From Pleomorphomonas diazotrophica (lineage in GTDB: Bacteria; Pseudomonadota; Alphaproteobacteria; Rhizobiales; Pleomorphomonadaceae): a stretch of DNA of 64,000 bases. Positions 8,868 through 18,104 of the stretch are shown here, piece after piece. The translations under genes were made by a program, and so were the position numbers. Positions within the stretch are counted from its first letter, which is position 1; each line of letters starts with the position of its first letter. The notes under the pieces were generated by a model that was given only the letters and a program-made list of their open reading frames with translations, was not told where the DNA came from and ran no database searches. Location of the stretch: contig NZ_PJNW01000002.1 of assembly GCF_002844595.1 (NCBI RefSeq), forward strand, positions 992,001-1,056,000, read 5' to 3'.

Positions 8868-10018
8868 AGTATGTCGACGAATATCGCGACGGCGACAAGG
8901 CACGCGACATTGCGGCCGCCATCGCCGCCGAAGTGCAGCCCGACCGCTCCTATGCCTTCATGGAGTTCTGCGGCGGGCACACCCACGCGATCTCGCGCTA
9001 CGGCATTGAGGATCTGCTGCCCAAGAACGTGCGGATGATCCACGGCCCGGGCTGCCCGGTGTGCGTGCTGCCGATCGGCCGCATCGATGATGCCATTCGT
9101 CTGGCAAAGCGGCCGGAGGTGACGCTCTGCACCTACGCCGACCTGATGCGCGTGCCAGCATCTGGCGGCCTCAGCCTGATGAAGGCCAAGGCGGCCGGCG
9201 CCGACATCCGCATGGTCTATTCCTCGCTCGACGCCATCCGCATCGCCGAGGCCAATCCCGAGCGGCAGGTGGTGTTCTTTGCCATCGGCTTCGAGACGAC
9301 CACGCCGCCCACCGCCGTCGCCCTGAAGACGGCCGAGGCCAAGGGGCTCAAGAACTTCTCGATCTACTGCAATCACGTGCTGACGCCGGTCGCCATGCGG
9401 GCCATCCTCGAGATGCCGCCGACGCCCGACGAGCCGCCGATCGCCATCGAGGGCTTCGTCGGCCCGTCGCATGTCTCGGCCATCATCGGCATGGAGCCCT
9501 ATCGGGTGTTCGCCCGCGACTATCACAAGCCGGTGGTGATCTCCGGCTTCGAGCCGCTCGACGTGATGTACTCGATCCTGATGCTGGTGCGGCAGGTCAA
9601 CGAGCAGCGGTCGGAGGTGGAGAACCAGTATATCCGTGCCGTCAAGACGGAGGGCAATCGCGTCGCGATCGACCTCTGCGACGAGGTCTTCGAGCTGCGG
9701 GAGAGTTTCGAGTGGCGCGGCCTCGGCGCAGTGCCGAAGAGCGCGCTGAAGCTGCGCGACGCCTATGCCTTCTACGACGCCGAAAAGCGCTTCACTGTGG
9801 AGACGCAGCCGGCCGAGGACAACCCGGCCTGCGAGTGTGGCGCCATCCTGCGTGGCCAGAAGAAGCCGGCCGACTGCCGCCTGTTCGGCACGGTCTGCAC
9901 CCCGGAGACGCCGACCGGCGCCTGCATGGTGTCGTCGGAAGGCGCCTGCGCCGCCCACTGGACCTATGGCCGCTTCCGCCATCGCGAGACCAATTCCGCC
10001 CTCAGGAAAAGCGCATGA
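8864..10018 (+). CDS. hypD: Hydrogenase formation protein HypD
   Basis: 384 residues. HypD is the Fe-S protein on which the Fe(CN)2CO group is assembled. Signature motifs are FCGGHTHA (residues about 36-43), GPGCPVC (about 64-70) and GFETTTPP (about 144-151). The C-terminal cysteines for the [4Fe-4S] cluster are present (ACECGAILRG and later cysteines to about residue 365). Overlaps hypC and hypE by 4 bases each. Confidence 0.97.
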   Translation: MKYVDEYRDGDKARDIAAAIAAEVQPDRSYAFMEFCGGHTHAISRYGIEDLLPKNVRMIHGPGCPVCVLPIGRIDDAIRLAKRPEVTLCTYADLMRVPASGGLSLMKAKAAGADIRMVYSSLDAIRIAEANPERQVVFFAIGFETTTPPTAVALKTAEAKGLKNFSIYCNHVLTPVAMRAILEMPPTPDEPPIAIEGFVGPSHVSAIIGMEPYRVFARDYHKPVVISGFEPLDVMYSILMLVRQVNEQRSEVENQYIRAVKTEGNRVAIDLCDEVFELRESFEWRGLGAVPKSALKLRDAYAFYDAEKRFTVETQPAEDNPACECGAILRGQKKPADCRLFGTVCTPETPTGACMVSSEGACAAHWTYGRFRHRETNSALRKSA

Positions 10019-11061
10019 CCAAGACGTTCCGCCGCAAGCTCGATTTCAAGGCCGGTCGGGTCGACATGAGCCACGGCGCTGGCGGTCGCGCCATGGCCGA
10101 GCTGATCTCGTCAATCTTCAAGGATGCCTTCGGCAACGAACTGCTCGAACAGGGCAACGATCAGGCGAGTTTTCCGACGCCCTCAGGTGGCCGCATGGTG
10201 ATGACCACCGACGGTTACGTTGTGTCGCCGATCTTTTTCCCAGGCGGCGACATCGGTTCGCTCGCCGTGCATGGCACCGTCAACGACCTCGCCATGGCCG
10301 GAGCGAAACCGCTTTACCTTTCGGCGAGCTACATCATCGAGGAAGGCTTCCCGCTCGGCGACCTCAAGCGCATCGCCGACTCCATGGGCGCGGCGGCCAA
10401 GGCTGCGGGGGTGATGATCGTCACCGGCGACACCAAGGTGGTGGAGCGCGGCAAGGCTGACGGCGTCTTCATCTCCACGGCCGGCGTCGGCGTGGTGCCG
10501 GATGGCATCAACCTGTCCGGCGACCGGGCGCGGCCGGGCGACAAGGTGATCGTCTCGGGCTCGATGGGCGACCATGGCGTCGCCATCATGTCGAGCCGCG
10601 AAAACCTTACCTTCGAGACGGAAATCCTGTCCGATAGCGCGGCGCTCAATGGGCTGGTCGATGCGATGGTGGCGGCCGCCGGTCCGCATCTGCGTCTGAT
10701 GCGCGACCCGACCCGCGGCGGTCTCGCGGCAACGCTCAACGAGCTCGCGCATCAGTCGGGCGTCGGCTTCCGGATCGTCGAGGATCACATCCCGATCAAA
10801 CGGCAAGTCGCTGCGGCCTGCGAGCTCCTGGGGCTCGATCCGCTCAACGTCGCCAACGAGGGCAAGCTTGTCGCCGTCGTCGCGGCGGAGGCGGCGGAAG
10901 GGCTGTTGGCGGCCATGCGCTCTCACCCGCTCGGGGCAGAAGCGGCGATCATCGGCGAGGCGGTCGAGGACGATCAGCGCTTCGTGCAGATGACCACCGG
11001 CTTCGGCGGCGGCCGCATCGTCGACTGGCTGGCCGGCGAGCAACTGCCCCGCATCTGCTGA
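10015..11061 (+). CDS. hypE: Carbamoyl dehydratase HypE
   Basis: 348 residues ending PRIC. The terminal cysteine receives the carbamoyl group from HypF and HypE dehydrates it to thiocyanate using ATP. The N-terminal half is PurM/AIR synthase-like (SHGAGGRAM, later GTVNDLAMAGA), with the C-terminal ATP-binding domain after about residue 160. It is the last gene of the hup-hyp run; no hypX or regulatory hupR/hoxA gene follows. Confidence 0.97.
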   Translation: MTKTFRRKLDFKAGRVDMSHGAGGRAMAELISSIFKDAFGNELLEQGNDQASFPTPSGGRMVMTTDGYVVSPIFFPGGDIGSLAVHGTVNDLAMAGAKPLYLSASYIIEEGFPLGDLKRIADSMGAAAKAAGVMIVTGDTKVVERGKADGVFISTAGVGVVPDGINLSGDRARPGDKVIVSGSMGDHGVAIMSSRENLTFETEILSDSAALNGLVDAMVAAAGPHLRLMRDPTRGGLAATLNELAHQSGVGFRIVEDHIPIKRQVAAACELLGLDPLNVANEGKLVAVVAAEAAEGLLAAMRSHPLGAEAAIIGEAVEDDQRFVQMTTGFGGGRIVDWLAGEQLPRIC

Positions 11062-11419
11062 AGGCCTAGAGCCTTCGCCGACCAAGCCCGGATGAACAAC
11101 CTTCATGGCTTCGACATCTGGGTGCCAAGGGACGACGCCGCGACATCCGTGCAACAGCGGCGCGGCGTCGACCGACCTGAATTGATTGAATACCAACAAA
11201 CAATTTCGGCGATGCCGGGGACCCGGTATGCTTCGCTCAATCCTTTGAGTCTTCGATGACAGCCGCCTCGTCCGTCGCCGACATCGGTCGCGCCGGAAAT
11301 GCGGGTCCCGCACCGCCCGGAGCGGGTTCTCCGGCGTCGACCGACGCCCCAACGCGCGAGTCTCGTCGCACGTTGACACTCCCGGAACCGCCTGAAGCGG
11401 TCCGAAACCCGTTCGGGGA
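11062..11419 (+). other. Intergenic region between hypE and the hyf-like module
   Basis: A 358-base gap with no credible gene on either strand. A short hairpin (AAGGC, loop, GCCTT) sits right after the hypE stop at about 11062-11076 with no T run. A TTGACA box lies at 11373-11378 but has no good -10 partner, and no clear -24/-12 sigma54 site was found. The gap probably carries the promoter of the next operon, but the exact site cannot be read with confidence. Confidence 0.4.
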
Positions 11420-13450
11420 ATGAAAGTGACAATGCCGATCGCAGCGGCCCTTCTGAGTGTCGCCGGCCTTGCCGGCGTCGCCGTGGTGGCGCCGATCCTC
11501 ACCGCCCGACGCCTGACCTCGGCGACACCTGTCGTCTATGGAGCAAGCCTCGTCTTCACGTCCGTGCTGCTTGTCAGTGGCCTCCTCGGCCTTCTGGGCG
11601 GCAGCGCGTTTCAAGGCGTCCTCCACCTGCCGGTGGGGCTTCCCTGGACGGGCGCACATTTCGCCCTCGATCCGCTCAGCGCGGCTTTCCTCGTCATTGT
11701 CAACTTCGGTGCCGTGGTCGCTTCGATCTACGCCATCGGCTATGGCGCCCACGAGGAGGAACCCGGCCGCGTGCTGCCCTTCTATCCGGCGTTTCTCGCC
11801 GGCATGAACCTCGTGGTGCTCTCGGCCGACGCCTTTGGTTTCCTGGTGGCCTGGGAGTTCATGTCGCTCAGTTCCTGGGCGCTGGTCATGGCGCATCACC
11901 ACGAGGCAGAGAACCGCCGGGCCGGCTTTGTCTACCTCCTGATGGCTTCCTTCGGCACGCTGATGCTGCTGCTGGCCTTCGGTCTGCTGGCCGGTCCTGA
12001 CGGCGACTATGCCTTCTCGGCCATCCGCACCGCCGAACACGTGCCCTGGATCGCCGGCCTCGTGCTGGTGCTGATGCTGCTCGGTGCGGGCTCAAAGGCC
12101 GGCCTGGTGCCCTTGCATGTCTGGCTGCCGCTCGCCCATCCGGCCGCGCCGAGCCATGTGTCGGCCCTGATGTCGGGCGTGATGACCAAGGTGGCGATCT
12201 ACGGCTTCATCCGCGTCGTGTTCGATCTCGTCAGCGAGCCGGCGTGGTGGTGGGCAGTCATCGTGCTGATCCTCGGGGCTGGATCGGCGGTGCTCGGCGT
12301 GCTCCACGCCGTCTTGCAGCGCGATCTCAAGCGGCTCCTCGCCTATTCGACGGTCGAGAATGTCGGCATCGTGTTCATCGGCCTCGGGCTTGGTCTCGCC
12401 TTCAAGACCAACGACATGGCCGGCGCGGCGGCTCTCGCCGTCACCGCGTCGATCTTCCACGCCTTCAACCATTCGCTGTTCAAGAGCCTTTTGTTCTTCG
12501 GCGCCGGCAACGTGCTGACCGGGGCCGGCGAACGCGACATCGAGAAGCTGGGCGGCCTTGTTCATCGCATGCCGGAGACGGCTTATCTGTTCCTCGGCGG
12601 GTGCCTCGCCATCTCCGCGTTGCCGCCGCTCAACGGCTTCGTCTCGGAATGGCTGATCTTGCAGGCGATCCTCCTCAGCCCCGACCTGCCGCAATGGGCG
12701 CTGCGTTTCCTGGTGCCGGCGTCCGGCGCCATGCTGGCGCTCGCTGCGGCGCTTGCCGCCGCTTGCTTCGTGAGGGCCTTCGGCATCACCTTCCTGAGCC
12801 GGCCACGCTCGCCCACCGCCGAGACGGCGCAGGAGGTGGGCCGCTGGCAAATCCGGGCGATGTACGTCCTTTTCGGCGTCTGTCTCGTCGCCGGCATTTT
12901 TCCCGGTCCGTTTCTTGACGCCCTGTCGCCGGTGTCGCAGCTCCTGGTGGGCGGCGCCATGCCCAAGCAGCCGATCGTGCCGCATTTCTCCATCATTCCG
13001 ATTTCGGAAAGCCGCAGCTCCTATTCGGGCTTCCTGGTGTTCTTCTTCATCCTGATGGCAAGCTGGGCGGCGATCCGCGTCATTCACAACTTCGCCTCGC
13101 GGGCCGTGCGCCGAGCGCCGCCGTGGGACTGCGGATTTCCGGATGCCTCGCCGGCTACGCAATACACGGCAGACAGCTTCGCCCAGCCGATCCGCCGTGT
13201 GTTCGGCCCCCTCGCCTTCCGGGCCAAGATCAGCCAGACCCTGCCGCCACCCGGTGACATGGCGCCGGCGCGCCTGAACCTCACGCTTCGCGATCTCGTC
13301 TGGGAGTTTGTCTACGCGCCGATTGAAGGCGCCGTGCTCTACGCCGCCGAACGGCTCAACATCCTGCAGTTCCTGACCATACGCAGCTATCTCAGCCTCG
13401 TCTTCGCAGCGCTGGTCCTCCTTCTCGTGCTGGTGGCAACATGGGCCTGA
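11420..13450 (+). CDS. hyfB: Hydrogenase-4 component B-like proton-pumping membrane subunit
   Basis: 676 residues, almost all hydrophobic helices, of the HyfB/HycC/NuoL antiporter-like family. Typical features are the residues around VPLHVWLPLAHPAAPSHVSALMSG (bases about 12110-12180) with the conserved lysine and histidine of the proton channel, and LLAYSTVENVGIVFIGLG. It would form part of the membrane arm that couples electron transfer to ion movement. The C-terminal soluble segment (about residues 555-640) is as in HyfB. The 3' end overlaps hyfC by 10 bases. Confidence 0.9.
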   Translation: MKVTMPIAAALLSVAGLAGVAVVAPILTARRLTSATPVVYGASLVFTSVLLVSGLLGLLGGSAFQGVLHLPVGLPWTGAHFALDPLSAAFLVIVNFGAVVASIYAIGYGAHEEEPGRVLPFYPAFLAGMNLVVLSADAFGFLVAWEFMSLSSWALVMAHHHEAENRRAGFVYLLMASFGTLMLLLAFGLLAGPDGDYAFSAIRTAEHVPWIAGLVLVLMLLGAGSKAGLVPLHVWLPLAHPAAPSHVSALMSGVMTKVAIYGFIRVVFDLVSEPAWWWAVIVLILGAGSAVLGVLHAVLQRDLKRLLAYSTVENVGIVFIGLGLGLAFKTNDMAGAAALAVTASIFHAFNHSLFKSLLFFGAGNVLTGAGERDIEKLGGLVHRMPETAYLFLGGCLAISALPPLNGFVSEWLILQAILLSPDLPQWALRFLVPASGAMLALAAALAAACFVRAFGITFLSRPRSPTAETAQEVGRWQIRAMYVLFGVCLVAGIFPGPFLDALSPVSQLLVGGAMPKQPIVPHFSIIPISESRSSYSGFLVFFFILMASWAAIRVIHNFASRAVRRAPPWDCGFPDASPATQYTADSFAQPIRRVFGPLAFRAKISQTLPPPGDMAPARLNLTLRDLVWEFVYAPIEGAVLYAAERLNILQFLTIRSYLSLVFAALVLLLVLVATWA

Positions 13451-14394
13451 TCCTCGACATTCTCGTTCAGGGCGTCCAGATGGTGCTGGTGCTGGCGCTG
13501 GCGCCGGGGCTCGTCGGCTTCACGCGCAAGGTAAAGGCGCGTCTCCTCCGCCGGCAGGGACCGCCGGTCCTGCAGCCCTATCGCGACCTCCTGCGCCTCG
13601 TTCGCAAGGAGGCGGTACTGGCCGACAACGCCTCCTGGCTGTTCCGCAATGCGCCCTACCTGATCTTCGCAACCACCTGGGTGGCGGCGGCGCTGGTGCC
13701 GACATTCGCCGCCGGCCTGCACTTCTCCTGGGCGGCCGATCTCATCGCCATCACTGCGCTACTCGGCTCGGCGCGCTTCTTCCTGGCGCTCGCCGGCATG
13801 GACATCGGCACGGCGTTCGGCGGCATCGGATCGAGCCGCGAGATGCTGTTCGCGACGCTGGCCGAGCCGGCGATGATCATGATCGTCTTCACCGTGGCGC
13901 TGGTCGCCGGCTCGACCCAGCTCTCGACGGTGGCGGCCTTCATGGTCGACCACAGCACGCTACGCGTTTCGCTCGGTCTCGCGCTGATCGGCCTGATCAT
14001 CGTGGCGCTGACGGAGAATGCGCGCGTGCCTGTCGACAACCCGGCAACGCACCTGGAGCTCACCATGGTGCATGAGGCCATGGTGCTGGAATATTCCGGC
14101 CGCCACCTTGCGGTAATCGAACTCGCGGCGGCGCTGAAGCTCCTGCTCTACATCTCGCTGATCGCCTGCATTTTCGCGCCCTGGGGCATGGCACGCCCAG
14201 ACGATGGCGTTGCTGGCATGGCGATCGGCGTGGTCACCTGGGTGGGAAAGCTCGCCATTGGCGGCTTCCTGATGGTCGTGTTCGAGACGGCGATCGCCAA
14301 GATGCGGGTGTTCCGCGTGCCAGAATTCGTTGGCGGCGCGTTGATGCTCGGCCTCCTCGGCACGCTGTTGCTGTTCGTTTCGCGGAGCTTCTGA
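13441..14394 (+). CDS. hyfC: Hydrogenase-4 component C-like membrane subunit (NuoH/ND1 family)
   Basis: 317 residues, about eight transmembrane helices. Members connect the soluble redox arm to the membrane arm. Visible family features are RRQGPPVLQPYRDLLRL near residue 37 and the segment NPATHLELTMVHEAMVLEYSG near residue 200, matching the acidic loop of NuoH/HycD. Translationally coupled to the genes on both sides (10-base overlap upstream, 1-base overlap with hyfE). Confidence 0.92.
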   Translation: MGLILDILVQGVQMVLVLALAPGLVGFTRKVKARLLRRQGPPVLQPYRDLLRLVRKEAVLADNASWLFRNAPYLIFATTWVAAALVPTFAAGLHFSWAADLIAITALLGSARFFLALAGMDIGTAFGGIGSSREMLFATLAEPAMIMIVFTVALVAGSTQLSTVAAFMVDHSTLRVSLGLALIGLIIVALTENARVPVDNPATHLELTMVHEAMVLEYSGRHLAVIELAAALKLLLYISLIACIFAPWGMARPDDGVAGMAIGVVTWVGKLAIGGFLMVVFETAIAKMRVFRVPEFVGGALMLGLLGTLLLFVSRSF

Positions 14395-15056
14395 TGGAAC
14401 GCTTTTCCCTCGACGCTGCGCATCTTCTGGCCGGCGGAATGGTGCTGGTGAGCTTCATGATGCTCTACCAGAACCGCATCCTCGGCTTGCTCAACGTGTT
14501 TGCCGCCCATGCGGTGGTGCTGGCGCTGTCGGTCGCCTGGCAGGCCTATGTTCAGTCGGCGCCGCATCTCTTCGTCACCGCAGCCATTGCGTTGATCCTC
14601 AAGGCGATCATCATCCCCGTGGCACTGCACCACATGGTTCTGCGGCTTGGGGTCCACCGCGACATCGAGACGGTGGGCGGCATCGGTCCGACCATGCTGA
14701 TGGGAATCGGCCTCGTTGCCCTCTCCATGGTCGTCATGCTGCCCGCGGCGGCCGAAGCCGACCCGATCGCCCGCGAGGATCTGGCGCTCGCCCTCTCGGT
14801 CATTCTGCTGGGCCTCCTGATGATGGTGACGCGCCAGAACGCGATCAGTCAGATCGTCGGCTTCATGAGCCTTGAGAATGGGCTCGTGCTGGCCGCGACG
14901 GGCGCTCGCGGCATGCCGCTGGTGGTGGAGATTTCCGTCGCCTTTTCGGTGCTGGTCGCCTTCATCGTCATCGGCGTGTTCCTGTTCCGCATCCGCGAAC
15001 GCTTCGACACCATCGACACCCAGGCCCTCGACGACTTCCGGGAGGGCCGGGAATGA
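14394..15056 (+). CDS. hyfE: Hydrogenase-4 component E-like membrane subunit
   Basis: 220 residues with six or so hydrophobic helices; HyfE has a NuoK-like core. The segment MMVTRQNAISQIVGFMSLENGLVLAA near the middle, containing an S-L-E-N-G motif, is the family hallmark and includes the conserved membrane glutamate. The ATG overlaps the hyfC stop and the end overlaps hyfF by 4 bases. HyfE is found in Hyf and Ehr/Mbh-related complexes but not in the E. coli Hyc complex. Confidence 0.9.
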   Translation: MERFSLDAAHLLAGGMVLVSFMMLYQNRILGLLNVFAAHAVVLALSVAWQAYVQSAPHLFVTAAIALILKAIIIPVALHHMVLRLGVHRDIETVGGIGPTMLMGIGLVALSMVVMLPAAAEADPIAREDLALALSVILLGLLMMVTRQNAISQIVGFMSLENGLVLAATGARGMPLVVEISVAFSVLVAFIVIGVFLFRIRERFDTIDTQALDDFREGRE

Positions 15057-16522
15057 CCGCCTTTCTGCATCAGCTTCCTTTCGCTCCCATCGACGCCGTG
15101 CTGGTGGTGCCCGGCCTCGCCGCGCTGCTGCTGGCGCTGATCCCGCAGTACAGGCTCGGCGCCCGCCTCAACATGCTGGCGTCCGGCCTCACCTTCCTGT
15201 TTGCGCTGACGCTGCTCCTCGAGCGCCCCGATCCGGCGGTGAGCTTCCTGTTCGTCGACGACCTCAACGTGGTCTTCGTCGTGCTCGGCACCTTCGTCGG
15301 CTTCACCACGTCGATCTTTTCGGCGAGCTATATCGGCCACGAGATCGAGATCGGCCGGCTGAAGCCCGGCTATATCCGTTTCTATCACGGCATGTATCAG
15401 GCGCTCAGCTTCTCGATGAACCTCGGGCTGACCGCCAACAACGTCGGCCTGATGTGGGTGGCGGTCGAGCTTGCCACGCTGACAACCGTCTTGATGGTCG
15501 GCCTCTACCGCACGCAGGCGGCGCTGGAAGCGGCCTGGAAATACTTCATCCTGGGGTCGGTGGGCATCGCGCTGGCGCTGTTCGGCACCATCCTGATCTA
15601 CATGGCGGCACGACCGGTGATCGGCGAGGGTCACGACGCCATGGTCTGGACGACGCTGATCGCCAACGCCAACGCCTTCAGCCCCGAGCTGCTCAACGTC
15701 GCCTTCGTATTCCTGATGCTCGGCTACGGCACCAAGGTCGGTCTCGCGCCGCTGCACGCCTGGCTGCCGGATGCGCATGCCGAGGGGCCGACGCCGATTT
15801 CGGCGGTGCTTTCCGGCCTGCTGCTCAACGTGGCGCTCTACGCCCTTCTGCGCTTCAAGATGCTGCTCGCCGCCAATCCCCTGGCGGTGGCGCCGGGACC
15901 GCTGCTGGTGACGCTCGGCCTGGTGTCTCTGATCTTTGCGGCCTTCATGCTCTACCTCCGGCGCGACATAAAGCGGCTGTTCGCCTACTCGTCGATCGAA
16001 CACATGGGGCTGATCGCCTTCGCCTTCGGCATGGGCGGACCGCTCGCCAACTTCGCCGGCCTCCTGCACATGACCATGCACTCGCTGACCAAGTCGGCGA
16101 TCTTCTTCGCTGTCGGCCAGGTGGCGCAGGTCAAGGGCACGCAGAAGCTCGCCGACATCCGCGGCCTCACCGAAAGCCATCCGACGCTGGGCTGGAGCCT
16201 CGTTGTCGGTGTCGCCGCCATCGCCGGCCTGCCGCCCATGGGCATCTTCACCAGCGAGTTCCTGCTGGTCAGCTCGACATTCGCGCGGGAGCCACTGCTG
16301 GCCATACCGCTGGTCGCCGGTTTGCTGCTCGCCTTCGGCGCGCTCGTCTGGCGCCTGACCGGCATCGCCTTCGGCCCGCCGTCGCCCAGCGTGGTCGACG
16401 CCGGCCGGCGACCGTCGATGCTGCCGCTCATCATCCATCTCGTTCTGGTGCTGATCGCCGGTCTCTACCTGCCGGGTCCGCTGGTCGCCTGGTTCCAGAA
16501 CGTCGCGCGCATGCTGGGATGA
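15053..16522 (+). CDS. hyfF: Hydrogenase-4 component F-like proton-pumping membrane subunit
   Basis: 489 residues, the second antiporter-like (NuoM/N-type) subunit. Signature segments are GYGTKVGLAPLHAWLPDAHAEGPTPISAVLSG (about residues 222-253), with the lysine and histidines of the proton path, and RLFAYSSIEHMGLIAFAFG. Present in Hyf-type and related complexes. Four bases separate it from hyfG. With hyfB it gives the module two candidate ion-pumping subunits. Confidence 0.92.
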   Translation: MTAFLHQLPFAPIDAVLVVPGLAALLLALIPQYRLGARLNMLASGLTFLFALTLLLERPDPAVSFLFVDDLNVVFVVLGTFVGFTTSIFSASYIGHEIEIGRLKPGYIRFYHGMYQALSFSMNLGLTANNVGLMWVAVELATLTTVLMVGLYRTQAALEAAWKYFILGSVGIALALFGTILIYMAARPVIGEGHDAMVWTTLIANANAFSPELLNVAFVFLMLGYGTKVGLAPLHAWLPDAHAEGPTPISAVLSGLLLNVALYALLRFKMLLAANPLAVAPGPLLVTLGLVSLIFAAFMLYLRRDIKRLFAYSSIEHMGLIAFAFGMGGPLANFAGLLHMTMHSLTKSAIFFAVGQVAQVKGTQKLADIRGLTESHPTLGWSLVVGVAAIAGLPPMGIFTSEFLLVSSTFAREPLLAIPLVAGLLLAFGALVWRLTGIAFGPPSPSVVDAGRRPSMLPLIIHLVLVLIAGLYLPGPLVAWFQNVARMLG

Positions 16523-16526
16523 GACC

Positions 16527-18089
16527 ATGAGCACGTTCCGCACCGCCCTTCTCAACGCTGCGCTGACCGTCGAGGAGCAGAAGCCCTGGCCGCGCATTAC
16601 CGTCGATGGCGATACATGGCGACAGGCTACGCTGGCGATCGCCGCCGGCAACGCGACGCTAGCAGGCCTTTGGGCCGAACCCGACGCCGTGCACATGGCG
16701 CTGCTCGACGATCAGGACGGCTCGTTGATGGTGCTGACGCTGGCGACAACCGATGGCCGCTTTCCGTCGGTCGGGCTCACCCATCCGCCGGCCCAGCGCC
16801 TCGAACGATCCATCACCGACCTTTATGGCCTTGTTCCCGAAGGTATGCCCGACGACCGGCGCTGGCTCGATCACGATCGCTGGGGCGTCCGTGCGCCGCT
16901 CGGTTCCGGCGCCCCGGTGCCGACTGACGGCGCTCCCTACGCCTTCCTGAAGGCCGAGGGGCCGCCACTGCACCAGATCGCGGTGGGGCCGGTGCATGCC
17001 GGCATCATCGAGCCCGGCCACTTCCGCTTCTCGGCCAATGGCGAGATCGTCGTTCGGCTGGAAGAACGGCTCGGCTACGTTCACAAGGGGATCGAAGGGC
17101 TGCTGACGAATACGACGCTGGAGGCGGCCGCCAAGGTGGTGGCGCGTGTCTCGGGCGACAGCACGGTGGCCTACTCCCTGGCCTTCGCACGGGCGGCAGA
17201 GGCGGCTCTGGGGGTCGGCGTGCCGCAGCGGGCGATCTGGTTGCGTGCGCTTATGGCTGAACTCGAAAGGCTGGCCAACCATCTCGGCGATATCGGCGCC
17301 ATCTGCAACGATGCCGCCTTCGCGCTGATGCTCGCCCATTGCGGCATGCTCCGCGAGGAAGTGCTGCGCACGGCCAAGGCAAGCTTCGGGCACCGGCTGA
17401 TGATGGACCGCATCATGCCGGGCGGCGTTACGGTCGACCTTCACGATGCCGCACCGATCAAGGCCCTGACGACGCGTGTTCGTCAACGCTTCCCGCGCCT
17501 CGTCGAGCTCTACGACAATACCACCTCCTTGCAGAACCGGACCGTCGCGACGGGCTGCCTCTCAGCCGATCTCGCTCGCAGGTTCGGCGCCGGCGGCCCC
17601 ATCGGCCGGGCGTCCGGCCGGGCGTTCGACGCGCGCAAGGCGCCGGGCTACCCGCCCTATGGCGATCTCGATTTCAAGATGGCCAAGCGAGACAACGGTG
17701 ACGTTGACGCCCGCATCTGGGTGCGCATCGACGAAGTCTTCGAGAGTCTCGAGTTGATCGAGCAGATCGTCGACCGGCTGCCGCCCGGCCCGATAGCCTA
17801 CCCGCTGGCGCCGGCGCTGCGTGAACGGCGGGTGCCGCAGGCCGGCGGCCTTGCGAACGAACCCCACGACAACACCACCGAGGGCCTTGCCATGGTCGAG
17901 AGCTTCCGGGGTGATGTGCTGGTCTGGCTCCGGACCGACGACAGCGGCCGGGTGCTGCGAGGAGCGGTGCGCGATCCCTCCGTCTTCCAGTGGCCGCTCC
18001 TGGAGGCGGCGATCGAAGGCAACATCGTCGCCGACTTTCCGCTCTGCAATAAGTCCTTCAACTGCTCCTATTCCGGACACGATCTCTGA
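16527..18089 (+). CDS. hyfG: HyfG-like large subunit lacking the NiFe-binding cysteines
   Basis: 520 residues: an N-terminal NuoC-like part (about 1-130) fused to a NuoD/HycE-like part, as in HyfG. The alignment-diagnostic regions are recognisable but altered. Where group 4 hydrogenases have R-x-C-G-x-C-x-x-x-H-S, this protein has RVSGDSTVAYS (from residue 207), with no cysteine. Where they have DPCxxC at the C-terminus, it ends FPLCNKSFNCSYSGHDL (cysteines 507 and 513, spacing wrong for DPCxxC). It therefore cannot bind Ni-Fe in the usual way, like NuoD or Ehr subunits. The remaining protein is intact, so this is a functional change and not decay. Confidence 0.9.
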   Translation: MSTFRTALLNAALTVEEQKPWPRITVDGDTWRQATLAIAAGNATLAGLWAEPDAVHMALLDDQDGSLMVLTLATTDGRFPSVGLTHPPAQRLERSITDLYGLVPEGMPDDRRWLDHDRWGVRAPLGSGAPVPTDGAPYAFLKAEGPPLHQIAVGPVHAGIIEPGHFRFSANGEIVVRLEERLGYVHKGIEGLLTNTTLEAAAKVVARVSGDSTVAYSLAFARAAEAALGVGVPQRAIWLRALMAELERLANHLGDIGAICNDAAFALMLAHCGMLREEVLRTAKASFGHRLMMDRIMPGGVTVDLHDAAPIKALTTRVRQRFPRLVELYDNTTSLQNRTVATGCLSADLARRFGAGGPIGRASGRAFDARKAPGYPPYGDLDFKMAKRDNGDVDARIWVRIDEVFESLELIEQIVDRLPPGPIAYPLAPALRERRVPQAGGLANEPHDNTTEGLAMVESFRGDVLVWLRTDDSGRVLRGAVRDPSVFQWPLLEAAIEGNIVADFPLCNKSFNCSYSGHDL

Positions 18090-18104
18090 GGCGGACGACC
18101 GATC

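Noticed and set aside
11373-11378. TTGACA as a -35 box for the hyf-like operon
   Set aside because: No acceptable -10 hexamer at 16-18 bases spacing; reported only as part of the gap.
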